Positions 26,701-35,457 are shown, counted from the stretch's first letter. The stretch: 64,000 bases of DNA from an uncultured Oribacterium sp. (GCA_934270345.1 CAKQPT010000011.1:1-64000); one strand, 5' to 3'. Notes: a model not told the origin generated them from the sequence alone. Translations and numbers: made by a program.

Positions 26701-27314
26701 GAAAGACGAGCTTCGATCTCAGCCGGGTCTACAACGGAACGCAGCTGCAGCTCACGACCTATATGAACGTCGCGATGAACGAGTACCAGCTGCGCTATCC
26801 GGAAAAGGAGATCGTACCGGCGGCGATGTTCTACTATCGGATCGATGATCCGGTGCTCGATTATGACGCGACAGCCAGTGCAGAGGACCGTGAACGTGCG
26901 CGTCTCAAGAAGCTGATGGTCGACGGCCTCGTGAACACGGAGCTGTCGGTCGTACAGAAGCTGGATACGGGGATCGAGAAGGCGTCGGATATCCTGCCGG
27001 TGACGATTCGGGCGGGGGCCGTCGATGCGACGAAGAAAAACGTCGCCTCGACGAAGCGTTTCCGGGATCTCGGCCGCTTCGTCGACCAGAAGATGCAGGG
27101 CTTCGCACAGGAAATCCGGGATGGCCGGATCGTCGTGGATCCGATCCGGATCAGTACGGATACGACGGCCTGCAGCTGGTGTCCGTATCATAGTATCTGC
27201 CGCTTCGACCCGCGGATCGACGGCTACGCCTACCGGAGCGGAGAGAAGCTTTCGGCAGAGGATATCTGGAACGAGATTTCACCAGAGGAGAAGAACGATG
27301 CAGTGGACGACTGA
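23754..27314 (+). CDS. addB: ATP-dependent nuclease subunit B
   Basis: A 1186-residue subunit of the AddAB helicase-nuclease, which processes double-strand breaks to a recombination-active 3' end. It has the N-terminal P-loop FGAGGAGKTEYLLQ, the C-terminal RecB-type nuclease motif VKVIDYKSGK (about 970), and the four cysteines of the 4Fe-4S cluster: one in YSQCAYQHF and three in CSWCPYHSIC. A low-complexity Ala/Thr/Gln insert lies at about 720-760. The open frame extends 78 bases upstream, but ATG 23754 opens the typical MSLRFIFGAGG start. It overlaps addA by 17 bases. Confidence 0.95.
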   Translation: MSLRFIFGAGGAGKTEYLLQYFLKHAPENFRKNWFLIVPEQDTLAMQKKILAHPANPGGGILNIDVLSFNRLAYRVFEELGLQAMTIIDDTGKIMILRSVTEKIRGKLRLYQRELNKPGFLESLKSQISEFYQYHITPEMLDLAAERAESQYTRSKLQDIALIYEHFQQYMEEHGYHTQEEILDQLYAHLPESRLLQNAVVAFDGFTGFTPIQLRILEEILPVTAETLVSCEVSLDAHDSIYELRGPEDLFYLSRQTVAKLTKMASDLKLSVEAPIDVNRFDARTGEPRPAGAVLPRFVKAPALATIEARLYRFDTVAAKAAPDASLVIREAADLRQEVEAMATSIEEAVRRENLRYQDIGIILTNPENYRDIVYKVFSEAGIPYFFDDPASLLDSPYAELMRAALEAVDRNFSFDAVLRFLRALPDVTPEKEQHIDRLDNILRATGIRGASKYDAVWTEEDGSVGEREALRQELILPLLHLRTQSGERGASVATRVDALEALMQEIGASEAIASLTASLRATGDQNRAEALEESVTAIDAVLRQFRSLLGETSVSRAEFRDVLDAGLRQASVRVIPATLDQVVIGDLTRSRFSNPRLFFVAGLTADEVPKAEPDTKLLTDRDRHLFKDLDIELAPDRVESALVQRFYIYRALLNPSERLVLSYALKGRDGKGCRASGLIKEIRDMFTELPVEKLRERAPRAFTMKEAERLIAGAMQELETLAAQDAGPMLTPEAQRTAQDTAAGTRTGDAAASQDYRAKAQQQETAKLTRLLEYLAILDRDPTQHAKAQQLIAAAFTHYEEDMLSRKVAEELYGGRILGSITRLERYSQCAYQHFLRYGLRLQERESFDLQMYDIGNLYHGAIEQSFRHTLEAEKKLEALSEEEICTLAEESVTQVSASYNHGLMMDTARNQYLVRKATAITRTTLWALAEQLRRGAFHVDGLEKNFDYIRDGMRLTGRIDRVDVAQDEGHVYVKVIDYKSGKTSFDLSRVYNGTQLQLTTYMNVAMNEYQLRYPEKEIVPAAMFYYRIDDPVLDYDATASAEDRERARLKKLMVDGLVNTELSVVQKLDTGIEKASDILPVTIRAGAVDATKKNVASTKRFRDLGRFVDQKMQGFAQEIRDGRIVVDPIRISTDTTACSWCPYHSICRFDPRIDGYAYRSGEKLSAEDIWNEISPEEKNDAVDD

Positions 27315-30300
27315 ACAGGAAAGTGTAATCAATCATACAGCGGGGAATCTGCTGGTCGCCGCGGCGGCGGGCTCCGGCAAGACCGCGGTGCTCGTGCAGC
27401 ATGTGATTTCCCGGATTATGGACCCGGTGGATCCGGTGAAGCTGTCCGAGGTGGTGATCATGACCTTCACAGAGGCAGCGGCCCAGGAGATGCGGGATCG
27501 GATCAAGTCGGCGCTCGAGGAGAAGCTCCGGGAGCACCCGGACAGCGCAGAGCTGATCCGTGAGGCCGGGAGCATTCAGAACGCGAGCATCTCCACCATC
27601 GATGCCTTCTGTAAGCATTTCATCACGGAAAACTATGCGGCGATCGACCTCGACCCGGGCTTCCGCATGGGAGACCAGGGCGAGCTCCGGCTTCTGCAGG
27701 GCGATATCCTCGAGGATCTGCTGGAGGAGGAGTATGCGGCGGGCGAAGAGGATTTTCTCCACTTCGTCGACACCTTCGCGCAGGGAAAGACCGACGCGGG
27801 CATCGCAGAGCTGATTCAGAAGCTGTACGAGAGCGCGGCCTCCCACCCGTGGCCGGAGGAGTACCTCGATGCCTGTCTCACGGCGAAATCGGCGGATGGA
27901 AAGAAGTTTCTCCTGGAGCAGCTCGCCGCGCGTCTCCGCGATGACGCGGAGCGGATGGACTATGCGCTGTCCATCTGTGCAGAGCCGGACGGACCGGAAA
28001 GCTATCTTCCGAATGTGGCGCAGGAAAAGCAGGCGATCCGGTACGCAGCAGAGGCGGTGGATCTCCAGGAACTCGTTCTCCGGACGCAGGCGATCCGTTA
28101 TGAGCGTCTGAAACCGACGAAATCCGCACTGAAGGGCCGCGTGACGGCGATCCGTGACGATGTGAAGAAGGATACGAAGGACATCGCCGGGCTGCCGGTC
28201 GTTCTGGATCCGGAGGCCGAGGCGAGGATGGAGGCCGGCATCGAGCGCTGTATGCATGGCCTCGTGCGCCTCACGAAGAAGTTCAGCGCGCGCTACCAGG
28301 AGGAGAAGGAAAAGCGGCATGTGCTCGACTTCGGTGATCTCGAGCATAAGGCGCTGGAGATCCTCTATACCACGGACGCCGACGGCGTCCGCCATCCGTC
28401 GGCGATCGCCGATGATGTCGCACAGCAGTATCGGGAGATCCTGGTGGATGAGTATCAGGACTCGAACTTCGTGCAGGAGGAGCTGATCCGTGCCCTCTCG
28501 GCGGAGCGCTTCGGCCGTCCGGATGTGTTCCAGGTCGGCGACGTGAAGCAGTCCATCTACAGCTTCCGCCAGGCGCGCCCGGATCTCTTCCTTATGAAAT
28601 ATCAGGATCCGGACTATCCGAAGATCGAGCTGAGCCGGAACTTCCGGAGCCGCAACGAGGTGGTGCGGGCGGTCAACCGCGTGTTCCACCGCGTGATGCG
28701 TCCGATGCTGGGCGGCATCGACTACAACGAGAAGGTGGCGCTTCACTATGGCTACCCGAAGGCGCCGGAAAGCGAGGAGATCGATCCGCGCTACCAGACG
28801 GAGCTTCTGCTGCTCGAGGTCTCGAAGGAGACGTCGGAGGAGCTGTTCGGTGCGCAGATGTCGAAGGAGGAGGCGGAGGCGCACATGATTGCGGAGCGTA
28901 TCCAGCGGCTCCATGCGGATGGCGTGAAGTACCGCGATATGGTGATCCTGCTTCGCTCCCCGGGCTCCTGGGCGGATACCCTCGTGGAGATTCTCGGTGC
29001 CGATGGCGTGCCGGCCTACTGCACCAGCAACGAGGGCTACTTCGATACCGTCGAGGTGGAGACCGTGCTGGCCCTTCTCGATGTCATCGACAATCCGCAG
29101 CAGGACATCCCGCTGGCCGCCGTCCTCCACTCGCCGATCTACCAGTTCACGGACGAGGAGCTGGCGGAGCTCGTCGCGCACTTCGGTTCCCTCCGGGCTG
29201 CGCTGCCGCAGGCACCGGAGGCCAATGCTTCCGACGCGGCGACAGATGGCGTTGCGGACGGAGCCGGCAGCGGAACAGGCGGGGATGCGCCGGCGTGCCA
29301 TCCGATCGTGACGCCGGGTACCTGCGTGGAAGAGGGCACCGCTTCCAGTGCATCCGCAGAAAGCGATACGCAGTCGCCGCTCGCCCCGGCGCTGCAGGCG
29401 AAGCTCGACCACTTCTGTGCAGAGCTCGCACGTTACCGTGCCATGGCCCACTACCTGTCGATTCACGAGCTGCTGTACCGGATCTTCGACGAGACCGGCT
29501 ACGATCACTACGTCTCCGCGATGCCGGCGGGCCGGCGTCGCAAGGCGAACCTCGACGCGATGATCGATATGGCGCTGTCCTTCGAGAAGACCTCATACAA
29601 GGGCCTCTTCGACTACATCCGCTATATCGAAAAGCTGAAGAAGTATGACAGTGACCAGGGCGAGGCGACGGTGTTCTCCGACCAGGATGATCTCGTACGC
29701 ATCATGTCGATCCATAAGTCGAAGGGCCTGCAGTTCCCGGTGGTCTTCCTCTCCGGTATGAGCCGGAGGTTCAATACGCGCTCGCTGAACGATGCGGTGC
29801 TGGTGGATGCCGAGCTGGGCATCGGCTGTGATTATGTGGACCTGGAAAATAAAGTGAAGATTCCGTCCCTGAAGCGGGCGGCGATTCGGAAAAAGCTGGA
29901 GACCGACCAGCTCGGCGAGGAGCTTCGCGTGCTCTATGTCGCGATGACACGCGCCGAGGAAAAGCTGATCCTGACGGCGACGACGGGCGATATCGGGAAG
30001 CTCCTTCAGAAGTATCCGGATGCGGAGGCACCACTCTCCGGTACGGAACTGCAGAGTGCGAGCTGCTACCTCGACTGGATCATGATGGCCGAGGGCGCTG
30101 AAAAGCTGCAGCGGGTCGGCGCGACGCGGGATGTGATCGAGCTCTTCGATTATACCCTGCACGACATCCACCTCGCCGCGGAGCAGACGGCGCTGAACCG
30201 TCTTCGTCGGGAGGAGAAGCTGCAGCAGGCGGTCAGCTCGGTGGACGCAGCGTCGTCCTCGTATGTGGAGGCCATGGAGGACCTTTCCTATTGCTATCCG

Positions 30301-30975
30301 CACGAAGCTGCGACCCGGCTCTACCCGAAGCACTCCGTCTCCGAGATCAAGGAAACGGCGATGGAAGCCTTCGAGGAAGACCATGCACGTGCCGGCCGGG
30401 AGCATTGGCATCTGACCGTGGATCACAGCGAGACCGACCCGTCCGGCCTGGTCCCGGAAAAGCCGGTGCACTACCAGGAAAAGGCGGGCGCGGATGTCGG
30501 CGACGCCTACCACCATGCGCTCGAGAAGTACGATTATCTCGATCCGTCGTCGGATTTCAGGACGCAGCTCGAGCAGAAGCTGCCGGAAGCCGAAGTGAAG
30601 CTCATCAATCCGAAGCGTTTTCAGGCCTTTCTGCAGTCGCCGCTCGCGGCGCGCTTCCGGAAGGCCCAGGCGGCGGATATGCTCTACCGTGAGCAGCATT
30701 TCATGAAACAGGTGCCGAATGACTACCTCTTCCCGGGCAGTGACACGTCGGAACCGGTCATCCTGCAGGGCATCATTGACGCCTTCTTCATCGAAGACGG
30801 CGAGATCGTCCTCGTGGACTACAAGTCCGACCATGTCCGGGAGGCGGAGACGCTGATCGGGCGCTACCGGAAGCAGCTCGAGCTCTACGCAGAGGCCCTC
30901 GAGAAGATTACCGGGCTCCGGGTGAAGGAGAAGCTCATCTACTCCATCATCCTCGAGCAGGCGATTCCGGTTTGA
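27298..30975 (+). CDS. addA: ATP-dependent helicase/nuclease subunit A
   Basis: A 1225-residue UvrD/Rep-type helicase with a C-terminal nuclease domain. Motif I is VAAAAGSGKTAVLVQ (about 17-31), motif II is ILVDEYQDSN, motif III region QVGDVKQSIYSFRQARPDLF, motif VI region RVLYVAMTRAEEKL, and the nuclease motif is VLVDYKSDHV near residue 1176. A disordered insert rich in Ala, Gly, Asp and Ser sits at about 640-695. The ribosome binding site AGAGGAG and ATG 27298 lie within the end of addB. Together the two genes replace RecBCD. Confidence 0.95.
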   Translation: MQWTTEQESVINHTAGNLLVAAAAGSGKTAVLVQHVISRIMDPVDPVKLSEVVIMTFTEAAAQEMRDRIKSALEEKLREHPDSAELIREAGSIQNASISTIDAFCKHFITENYAAIDLDPGFRMGDQGELRLLQGDILEDLLEEEYAAGEEDFLHFVDTFAQGKTDAGIAELIQKLYESAASHPWPEEYLDACLTAKSADGKKFLLEQLAARLRDDAERMDYALSICAEPDGPESYLPNVAQEKQAIRYAAEAVDLQELVLRTQAIRYERLKPTKSALKGRVTAIRDDVKKDTKDIAGLPVVLDPEAEARMEAGIERCMHGLVRLTKKFSARYQEEKEKRHVLDFGDLEHKALEILYTTDADGVRHPSAIADDVAQQYREILVDEYQDSNFVQEELIRALSAERFGRPDVFQVGDVKQSIYSFRQARPDLFLMKYQDPDYPKIELSRNFRSRNEVVRAVNRVFHRVMRPMLGGIDYNEKVALHYGYPKAPESEEIDPRYQTELLLLEVSKETSEELFGAQMSKEEAEAHMIAERIQRLHADGVKYRDMVILLRSPGSWADTLVEILGADGVPAYCTSNEGYFDTVEVETVLALLDVIDNPQQDIPLAAVLHSPIYQFTDEELAELVAHFGSLRAALPQAPEANASDAATDGVADGAGSGTGGDAPACHPIVTPGTCVEEGTASSASAESDTQSPLAPALQAKLDHFCAELARYRAMAHYLSIHELLYRIFDETGYDHYVSAMPAGRRRKANLDAMIDMALSFEKTSYKGLFDYIRYIEKLKKYDSDQGEATVFSDQDDLVRIMSIHKSKGLQFPVVFLSGMSRRFNTRSLNDAVLVDAELGIGCDYVDLENKVKIPSLKRAAIRKKLETDQLGEELRVLYVAMTRAEEKLILTATTGDIGKLLQKYPDAEAPLSGTELQSASCYLDWIMMAEGAEKLQRVGATRDVIELFDYTLHDIHLAAEQTALNRLRREEKLQQAVSSVDAASSSYVEAMEDLSYCYPHEAATRLYPKHSVSEIKETAMEAFEEDHARAGREHWHLTVDHSETDPSGLVPEKPVHYQEKAGADVGDAYHHALEKYDYLDPSSDFRTQLEQKLPEAEVKLINPKRFQAFLQSPLAARFRKAQAADMLYREQHFMKQVPNDYLFPGSDTSEPVILQGIIDAFFIEDGEIVLVDYKSDHVREAETLIGRYRKQLELYAEALEKITGLRVKEKLIYSIILEQAIPV

Positions 30976-31068
30976 TCGCACTTTCAAACTGAAAGCATGT
31001 GCTCAGTGTGTCGACCGGCCGGCATGGTCGTCATATAGTGAAGGTGCAGGCGACATTTGATAAACAAA

Positions 31069-31107
31069 AAAGACCAGGCGGGCAGTCGCTCTTCTGGTCT
31101 TTCTCTA
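31069..31107 (+). terminator. terminator of addBA
   Basis: AAAGACCAG (31069-31077) and CTGGTCTTT (31094-31102) then TCTCT. A second hairpin, rich in GGCCTCAGGCC, follows at about 31147-31175 and may serve the convergent gene. Confidence 0.8.
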
Positions 31108-31222
31108 TGTATATATACGGTCTGTTTGGCCAATGCTTACATCAGGCATCGACGCAGGAGAGGCCTCAGGCCTCTGCGTCTGCGGGCCCGGTCTCTGCGA
31201 AACATCGGTCCTGAATAGGGCC

Positions 31223-31867
31223 TCAGGCCTCCGCTTCCGTGTTCTCCGTCTCTGCGAGGATGATCTCCTTCGCGTATGGGAGGGTCTCGATCCAGTGGCA
31301 GAAGGTATGCCACTCGTCGAGCTTATGATTTTTCCGGGCGAAGTAGATGTTGATCAGGGTCTCGTAATTCAGCGAAATGGTGCGCATCTGGTTATAGGAC
31401 TCCGGGATCATCTCGATGAGATTATACCAGTCGGCCTTGTCCTTTCCGTTCTCCATATAGCGGAGGCGGATCTTCTCGATCTCCGCGATGTACTTCTCCA
31501 TGATCTCAAGCGCGTCGTCGGTCAGATGATCATGCGAGAAATCCTCGAGCTCGATCGGCTTACTGTGGATCTTATGCATTGTCGAGGTGGAGTTTGCGAC
31601 GGTCGCCACCTTATAGGTATCGTACTCCTTCCACCAGTAGAGCGGCGCTGTAACATCACAGCAGACGAAGATCTGGCGGACATACTTCCGGTGATCGGAG
31701 CCGGCGAGACGGAGCCGCTTCGCGAGTGAGAGATCATTCGGTCCCAGCACATAGTTTCCGTCCTCATCGTAGTAGCTGTCGGAGCGCGCCCAGGAGTTCA
31801 TCGGGTTGCGGGCACCGCGCATCGCGTTCTCCAGATTCATCACGGATGTTCTTTCGATCTTTAACAT
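31223..31867 (-). CDS. ThyX-like protein of unknown activity
   Basis: A 214-residue protein. The order of features suggests the flavin-dependent thymidylate synthase fold: KYVRQIFVCCDVTAPLYWW at about 61-79, where ThyX has its FRQ and RHR region, followed by STSTMHKI, and a C-terminal block IPESYNQMRTISLNYETLIN that resembles the ThyX tetramer/substrate helix. The ThyX motif RHRxxSxNexSxR is absent, so normal dUMP/FAD chemistry is doubtful. Similar ThyX-like proteins of unknown role exist in Firmicutes and phages (general knowledge, not checked). It stands alone, convergent with addA, with a half copy of the long repeat family upstream. Confidence 0.5.
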   Translation of the reverse strand: MLKIERTSVMNLENAMRGARNPMNSWARSDSYYDEDGNYVLGPNDLSLAKRLRLAGSDHRKYVRQIFVCCDVTAPLYWWKEYDTYKVATVANSTSTMHKIHSKPIELEDFSHDHLTDDALEIMEKYIAEIEKIRLRYMENGKDKADWYNLIEMIPESYNQMRTISLNYETLINIYFARKNHKLDEWHTFCHWIETLPYAKEIILAETENTEAEA

Positions 31868-31981
31868 GTATACCTCTTTCTTATATGCATCGATTTTTCG
31901 ATTTCGTTTGGGTCAATGTTTCTATATTAACAGATATCGCGGGGAAACGGAATACAGACTGAACGGGAGAAAATCCCTGCC

Positions 31982-32037
31982 TGATTTCGCACGGCCTCTC
32001 CGTATGGTTTCAGCTGCCGGCTCTCCGGGCCACTGAA
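31982..32037 (-). repeat. long structured element, 5' half only (L5)
   Basis: Read on the minus strand, 32010-31982 gives the conserved block CCATACGGAGAGGCCGTG and the following AAATCA. It is preceded by an arm with CCGGAGAGCCGGCAGCTG (to about 32037) that resembles the outer arm of copy L2. The 3' conserved half is missing. It lies about 115 bases upstream of the ThyX-like gene, in the same orientation. Confidence 0.7.
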
Positions 32038-32122
32038 GGATCGGATGGTCATCTGCTTTCGTCTACTTCGTCAAAATATTGTGAATTTTTTGTTAAAAAT
32101 ATACCAAATTGCTTAATTGCCA

Positions 32123-32151
32123 TTGCTATCGACTGAGCAGAATGTTATAAT
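32123..32151 (+). promoter_or_regulatory. promoter of the iron alcohol dehydrogenase gene
   Basis: TTGCTA (32123-32128), 17 bases, TATAAT (32146-32151). Confidence 0.8.
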
Positions 32152-32159
32152 GCTTGCGA

Positions 32160-32177
32160 ACGTTAAAGAAATAACAA
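32160..32177. promoter_or_regulatory. candidate Rex operator
   Basis: ACGTTA-AAGAAA-TAACAA matches the Rex consensus TTGTTA-N6-TAACAA at 10 of 12 fixed positions. It starts nine bases after the -10 box, over the transcription start, as expected for repression lifted at high NADH. Alcohol dehydrogenases are classical Rex targets in Clostridia. Confidence 0.55.
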
Positions 32178-32221
32178 ACCTCGGCAGGCGGGCATTCCGT
32201 TCGTGATGCAACAGAGGTTTG
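32175..32221 (+). other. 5' leader hairpin of the alcohol dehydrogenase mRNA
   Basis: CAAACCTC (32175-32182) pairs with GAGGTTTG (32214-32221) and places the start region in an exposed position; it may stabilise the message. Confidence 0.5.
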
Positions 32222-32245
32222 ACAAAAAGAAAGAAGGAATATCTT

Positions 32246-33463
32246 ATGGCTAGATTCTGTTTACCAAGAGACATTTATCACGGTAAGGGCGCATTAGCAG
32301 AGCTCAAGAACTTCAAGGGTAAGAAGGCGATGATCTGCGTTGGTGGTGGATCCATGAAGCGTTTCGGTTTCCTCCAGAGAGCAGAGGAGTATCTGAAGGA
32401 GGCTGGATTTGAGGTTCAGCTTTACGAGGGTATCGAGCCGGATCCATCCGTTGAGACCGTTATGAAGGGCGCTGCAGCGATGATCGAGTTCCAGCCTGAC
32501 TGGATCATCGCGATGGGCGGTGGATCACCGATCGATGCTGCGAAGGCAATGTGGATCAAGTATGAGTATCCGGATTGCACATTCGAGGATATGTGTAAGG
32601 TATTCGGTATTCCGGAGCTTCGCCATAAGGCACACTTCTGTGCGATTTCCTCTACTTCCGGTACCGCAACCGAGGTAACTGCATTCTCGATCATTACCGA
32701 TTATCAGAAGGGAACCAAGTACCCGATCGCGGACTTCGAGATCACACCGGATGTTGCGATCGTTGATCCTGATCTTGCAGAGACCATGCCGAAGAAGCTT
32801 GTCGCTCACACGGGTATGGATGCGATGACACACGCGATCGAGGCGTATGTTTCTACCGCAAACTGCAACTACACGGATCCGCTTGCAATCCATGCAATCG
32901 AGCTCATCCAGAACAACCTTGTAAAGTCCTACAACGAGGATATGGCTGCTCGTGATACCATGCATGATGCACAGTGCCTCGCTGGTATGGCATTCTCGAA
33001 CGCACTGCTCGGTATTGTACACTCCATGGCACACAAGACCGGTGCTGTATTCGCTGATTACGGCGCACACATCATCCACGGTGCTGCAAATGCTATGTAC
33101 CTTCCGAAGGTTATCGCTTTCAACGCAAAGGACGAGACCGCGAAGAAGAGATATGGTGTCATCGCTGATTACATGCACCTCGAGGGCGCAAATGATGATG
33201 AGAAGGTTGCAAACCTCATCAAGTACCTCCGCAAGATGAACGACGAGCTGAACATCCCTCACTGCATCAAGAACTATGGCGCAGATTCCTATCCGACAGA
33301 GCAGGGCTTCGTTCCTGAGGATGTATTCCTTGAGAGACTTCCTGGCATCGCAGAGAGAGCAATCGGTGATGCATGTACCGGTTCCAACCCTCGTCAGCCG
33401 TCTCAGGAAGAGATGGAGAAGCTCCTCAAGGCATGCTACTATGACACAGAGGTAGATTTCTAA
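32246..33463 (+). CDS. iron-containing alcohol dehydrogenase
   Basis: A 405-residue group III alcohol dehydrogenase that interconverts aldehydes and alcohols with NAD(P)H. NAD-binding GGGSPIDAAKAMW (about 92-104), the signature STSGTATEVTAFSII (about 135-149) and the iron ligands in HTGMDAMTHAIEAY, GIVHSMAHKTGA and YGAHIIHGAANA are all present. The start is ATG 32246; the upstream ATG at 32219 has no ribosome binding site. Substrate could be butyraldehyde, acetaldehyde or a diol aldehyde. A sigma-A promoter with a likely Rex site precedes it, which fits fermentative NADH disposal. Codon use suggests high expression. Confidence 0.92.
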   Translation: MARFCLPRDIYHGKGALAELKNFKGKKAMICVGGGSMKRFGFLQRAEEYLKEAGFEVQLYEGIEPDPSVETVMKGAAAMIEFQPDWIIAMGGGSPIDAAKAMWIKYEYPDCTFEDMCKVFGIPELRHKAHFCAISSTSGTATEVTAFSIITDYQKGTKYPIADFEITPDVAIVDPDLAETMPKKLVAHTGMDAMTHAIEAYVSTANCNYTDPLAIHAIELIQNNLVKSYNEDMAARDTMHDAQCLAGMAFSNALLGIVHSMAHKTGAVFADYGAHIIHGAANAMYLPKVIAFNAKDETAKKRYGVIADYMHLEGANDDEKVANLIKYLRKMNDELNIPHCIKNYGADSYPTEQGFVPEDVFLERLPGIAERAIGDACTGSNPRQPSQEEMEKLLKACYYDTEVDF

Positions 33464-33521
33464 TCAGACCTGATCTGATCCATACGCAAGCTTAGTCAAT
33501 GACTTTTTCTCTTAAAAGGAG

Positions 33522-33550
33522 CGCCGCCCATCCGGGCGGCGTTCTTTTTA
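33522..33550 (+). terminator. terminator of the alcohol dehydrogenase gene
   Basis: CGCCGCCC (33522-33529) and GGGCGGCG (33534-33541), tetraloop ATCC, then TTCTTTTTA. Confidence 0.92.
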
Positions 33551-33562
33551 GGTAAAACAATA

Positions 33563-33590
33563 GGAGCCGGGCCTTTTGAGGCCCGGCTCC
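33563..33590 (-). terminator. terminator of mgtE
   Basis: GGAGCCGGGCC (33563-33573) and GGCCCGGCTCC (33580-33590), 11-base perfect arms; on the minus strand the tail is TATTGTTTT. Confidence 0.82.
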
Positions 33591-33604
33591 CATTTCATTT
33601 CAGA

Positions 33605-35197
33605 TTATTCCAGATACGGAAGAAACGCGCTTGCAAGTCCCAGGAAGATGAAGAATCCGAGGACATCCGTCGCGGTCGTCACGAAGATACTCGACGCGAG
33701 GGCCGGGTCGGCATGCAGCTTCTCGAGGGTGAGCGGTACGAGGAAGCCGAAGATGCCGGACACCACGAGGTTGCCGATCATCGCGAGGAAGATGATGATG
33801 CCGAGATAGACATTGCCATAGAGAAGGGCGACTACGATGCCGGTTACGAGGCCGGTGGCAGCACCATCGACGACGCCGAGCAGGATCTCCTTTACGAAGG
33901 ACTTCCAGTTTTCCTTAAAGCTGATCTCGTCGTTCGCGAGCTCACGGACCATGACGGACATGGTCTGGGTGCCTGCATTGCCGCCCATACCGGAGACGAT
34001 GGTCATCGTCGCGGAGAGGGCGACCACCTTCGCGATGGTCGATTCAAACATCTTGACCGTGAAGGAGGCGAGGAAGGCCGTCAGCAGATTGATCAGCAGC
34101 CATGGCAGACGCATACGTACGGATTCCCAGAGGGTCGTATCGAGACCCTCCTCTGCGGAGGTACCTCCCAAGTGCGCGATATCCTCATCGTGCTCCTCGT
34201 TGATGACATCGATGATATCATCGACGGTGATGATGCCGAGGATGGAGCCCTTACTGGATACGACCGGGATGGCCTGCAGGTCATACTTCGATACGACCTG
34301 AGCGACCTCCTCCTGATCGACCTCCGGCTCGACGGAAACGACCTGATCGTCCATGATCTCGGACAGCTTCGTGTTACGCGGAGAGCTCAGAAGATCCCGG
34401 AGGTCGACGGTGCCGACCAGCTTCTTCAGGCGCTCCTCGTCGGTGACATAGATCGTCTCGATGACCTCGGTCTTCGGACCGATGTCACGGATCGTGTCGA
34501 GTGCCTGGGCGCAGGTACGGTCCTCACGGAGGGCGATGTACTCGGTGGTCATGATACCGCCGGCACTGTCATCCGGATACTGCAGGAGGGTATGAATGAT
34601 CCGGCGGTCACCTGACTTCATGCGGTTCAGCAGTCGCTTCTGATGGGCGATTTCCATCTCGCCCAGGATATCTACGATATCATCCTTCGACATGTCCTCG
34701 AACATGGCGAGCAGGGTATCATCATCGAGGTGCTCACTGATACGCTGACGCGTGTCATCATCCGCTTCCTCCATGATTTCGGTCAGCTGCTCGGTATTCA
34801 GGAACTTCGGGAGCTTCTGCAGGTCCTCATCATCGAGGTCATCGACCTCTTCGACGAAGTCGGCCGGCTGCATCTCCTCGTAGTACTCACTGATTTCTTC
34901 CTTATTACCCTCGTCGATGAGTTCTTCGAGTTCGTCTTCACGTTCCGGCTCGTCTGCCTTGTCCTCATCGAAGTCATCGGTATCGGTATGGATCTGGCTT
35001 CGGTCATCATCGTCCGATTTCTTATCATCATCCGGGATGGACTCGAAGAGGTCGGTCAGGTTCGGACGCGACTCCTCCGGGATCTCCGGCTCATCGTCTT
35101 CCCGTGAACGGGGATCGACATTTGAAACAGGCTTTCCTGCGGCTGTTGTTTCCTGATTCAGCTTACGTTCTTCATCCTGCTGCTTCAGTTCATCCAT
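33605..35197 (-). CDS. mgtE: magnesium transporter MgtE
   Basis: A 530-residue Mg2+ channel. A highly acidic Asp/Glu-rich N-terminal extension (about 1-110) comes first, then the MgtE N domain, a pair of CBS domains (about 215-340, with QVVSVEPEVDQEEVAQVVSK and GIITVDDIIDVINEEHDED), then five membrane segments with GGNAGTQTMSVMVRELA, which forms the pore signature. The frame is open farther upstream, but AGGAGGTG places the start at 35197. The acidic extension is longer than in typical MgtE and may act as a Mg2+ sensor or be a lineage trait. No M-box riboswitch was recognised upstream. Confidence 0.93.
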   Translation of the reverse strand: MDELKQQDEERKLNQETTAAGKPVSNVDPRSREDDEPEIPEESRPNLTDLFESIPDDDKKSDDDDRSQIHTDTDDFDEDKADEPEREDELEELIDEGNKEEISEYYEEMQPADFVEEVDDLDDEDLQKLPKFLNTEQLTEIMEEADDDTRQRISEHLDDDTLLAMFEDMSKDDIVDILGEMEIAHQKRLLNRMKSGDRRIIHTLLQYPDDSAGGIMTTEYIALREDRTCAQALDTIRDIGPKTEVIETIYVTDEERLKKLVGTVDLRDLLSSPRNTKLSEIMDDQVVSVEPEVDQEEVAQVVSKYDLQAIPVVSSKGSILGIITVDDIIDVINEEHDEDIAHLGGTSAEEGLDTTLWESVRMRLPWLLINLLTAFLASFTVKMFESTIAKVVALSATMTIVSGMGGNAGTQTMSVMVRELANDEISFKENWKSFVKEILLGVVDGAATGLVTGIVVALLYGNVYLGIIIFLAMIGNLVVSGIFGFLVPLTLEKLHADPALASSIFVTTATDVLGFFIFLGLASAFLPYLE

Positions 35198-35354
35198 GGC
35201 GCACCTCCTGTGATATATACATAAGGGCAGAATCCCCTGTATACCGTTTACTTCTCTTCTCATTTTAAAAATTCGATTTCGATATGGCAACCTTTTTTTG
35301 CATATAATAAGATAATAAGATCGTTAAATAAACAGCAACCTTGTGAAACTTTTG

Positions 35355-35382
35355 TTGAGATTACGAAGATAAATGTTATAAT
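35355..35382 (+). promoter_or_regulatory. promoter of nfnAB
   Basis: TTGAGA (35355-35360), 16 bases, TATAAT (35377-35382), 76 bases before the start codon. Confidence 0.75.
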
Positions 35383-35457
35383 GATAGTATTGTGATTCAG
35401 GCGTAGAAGTCGCTCTGCGCTCTGGAATCTCAGAGAACGAAGAACATGGAGGAGATC

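Noticed and set aside
27151..29508. A 785-codon open frame on the minus strand under addB/addA.
   Set aside because: It is antisense to clear AddA/AddB motifs; the strong codon bias of these genes opens long frames on the opposite strand throughout the window.
35311..35330. Possible Rex site upstream of nfnAB (TCGTTA-N6-CAGCAA).
   Set aside because: Three mismatches in the half-sites and a position well upstream of the promoter make it unconvincing.
35198..35354. M-box (Mg2+) riboswitch upstream of mgtE.
   Set aside because: No recognisable M-box helices or conserved loop sequences in the space available.
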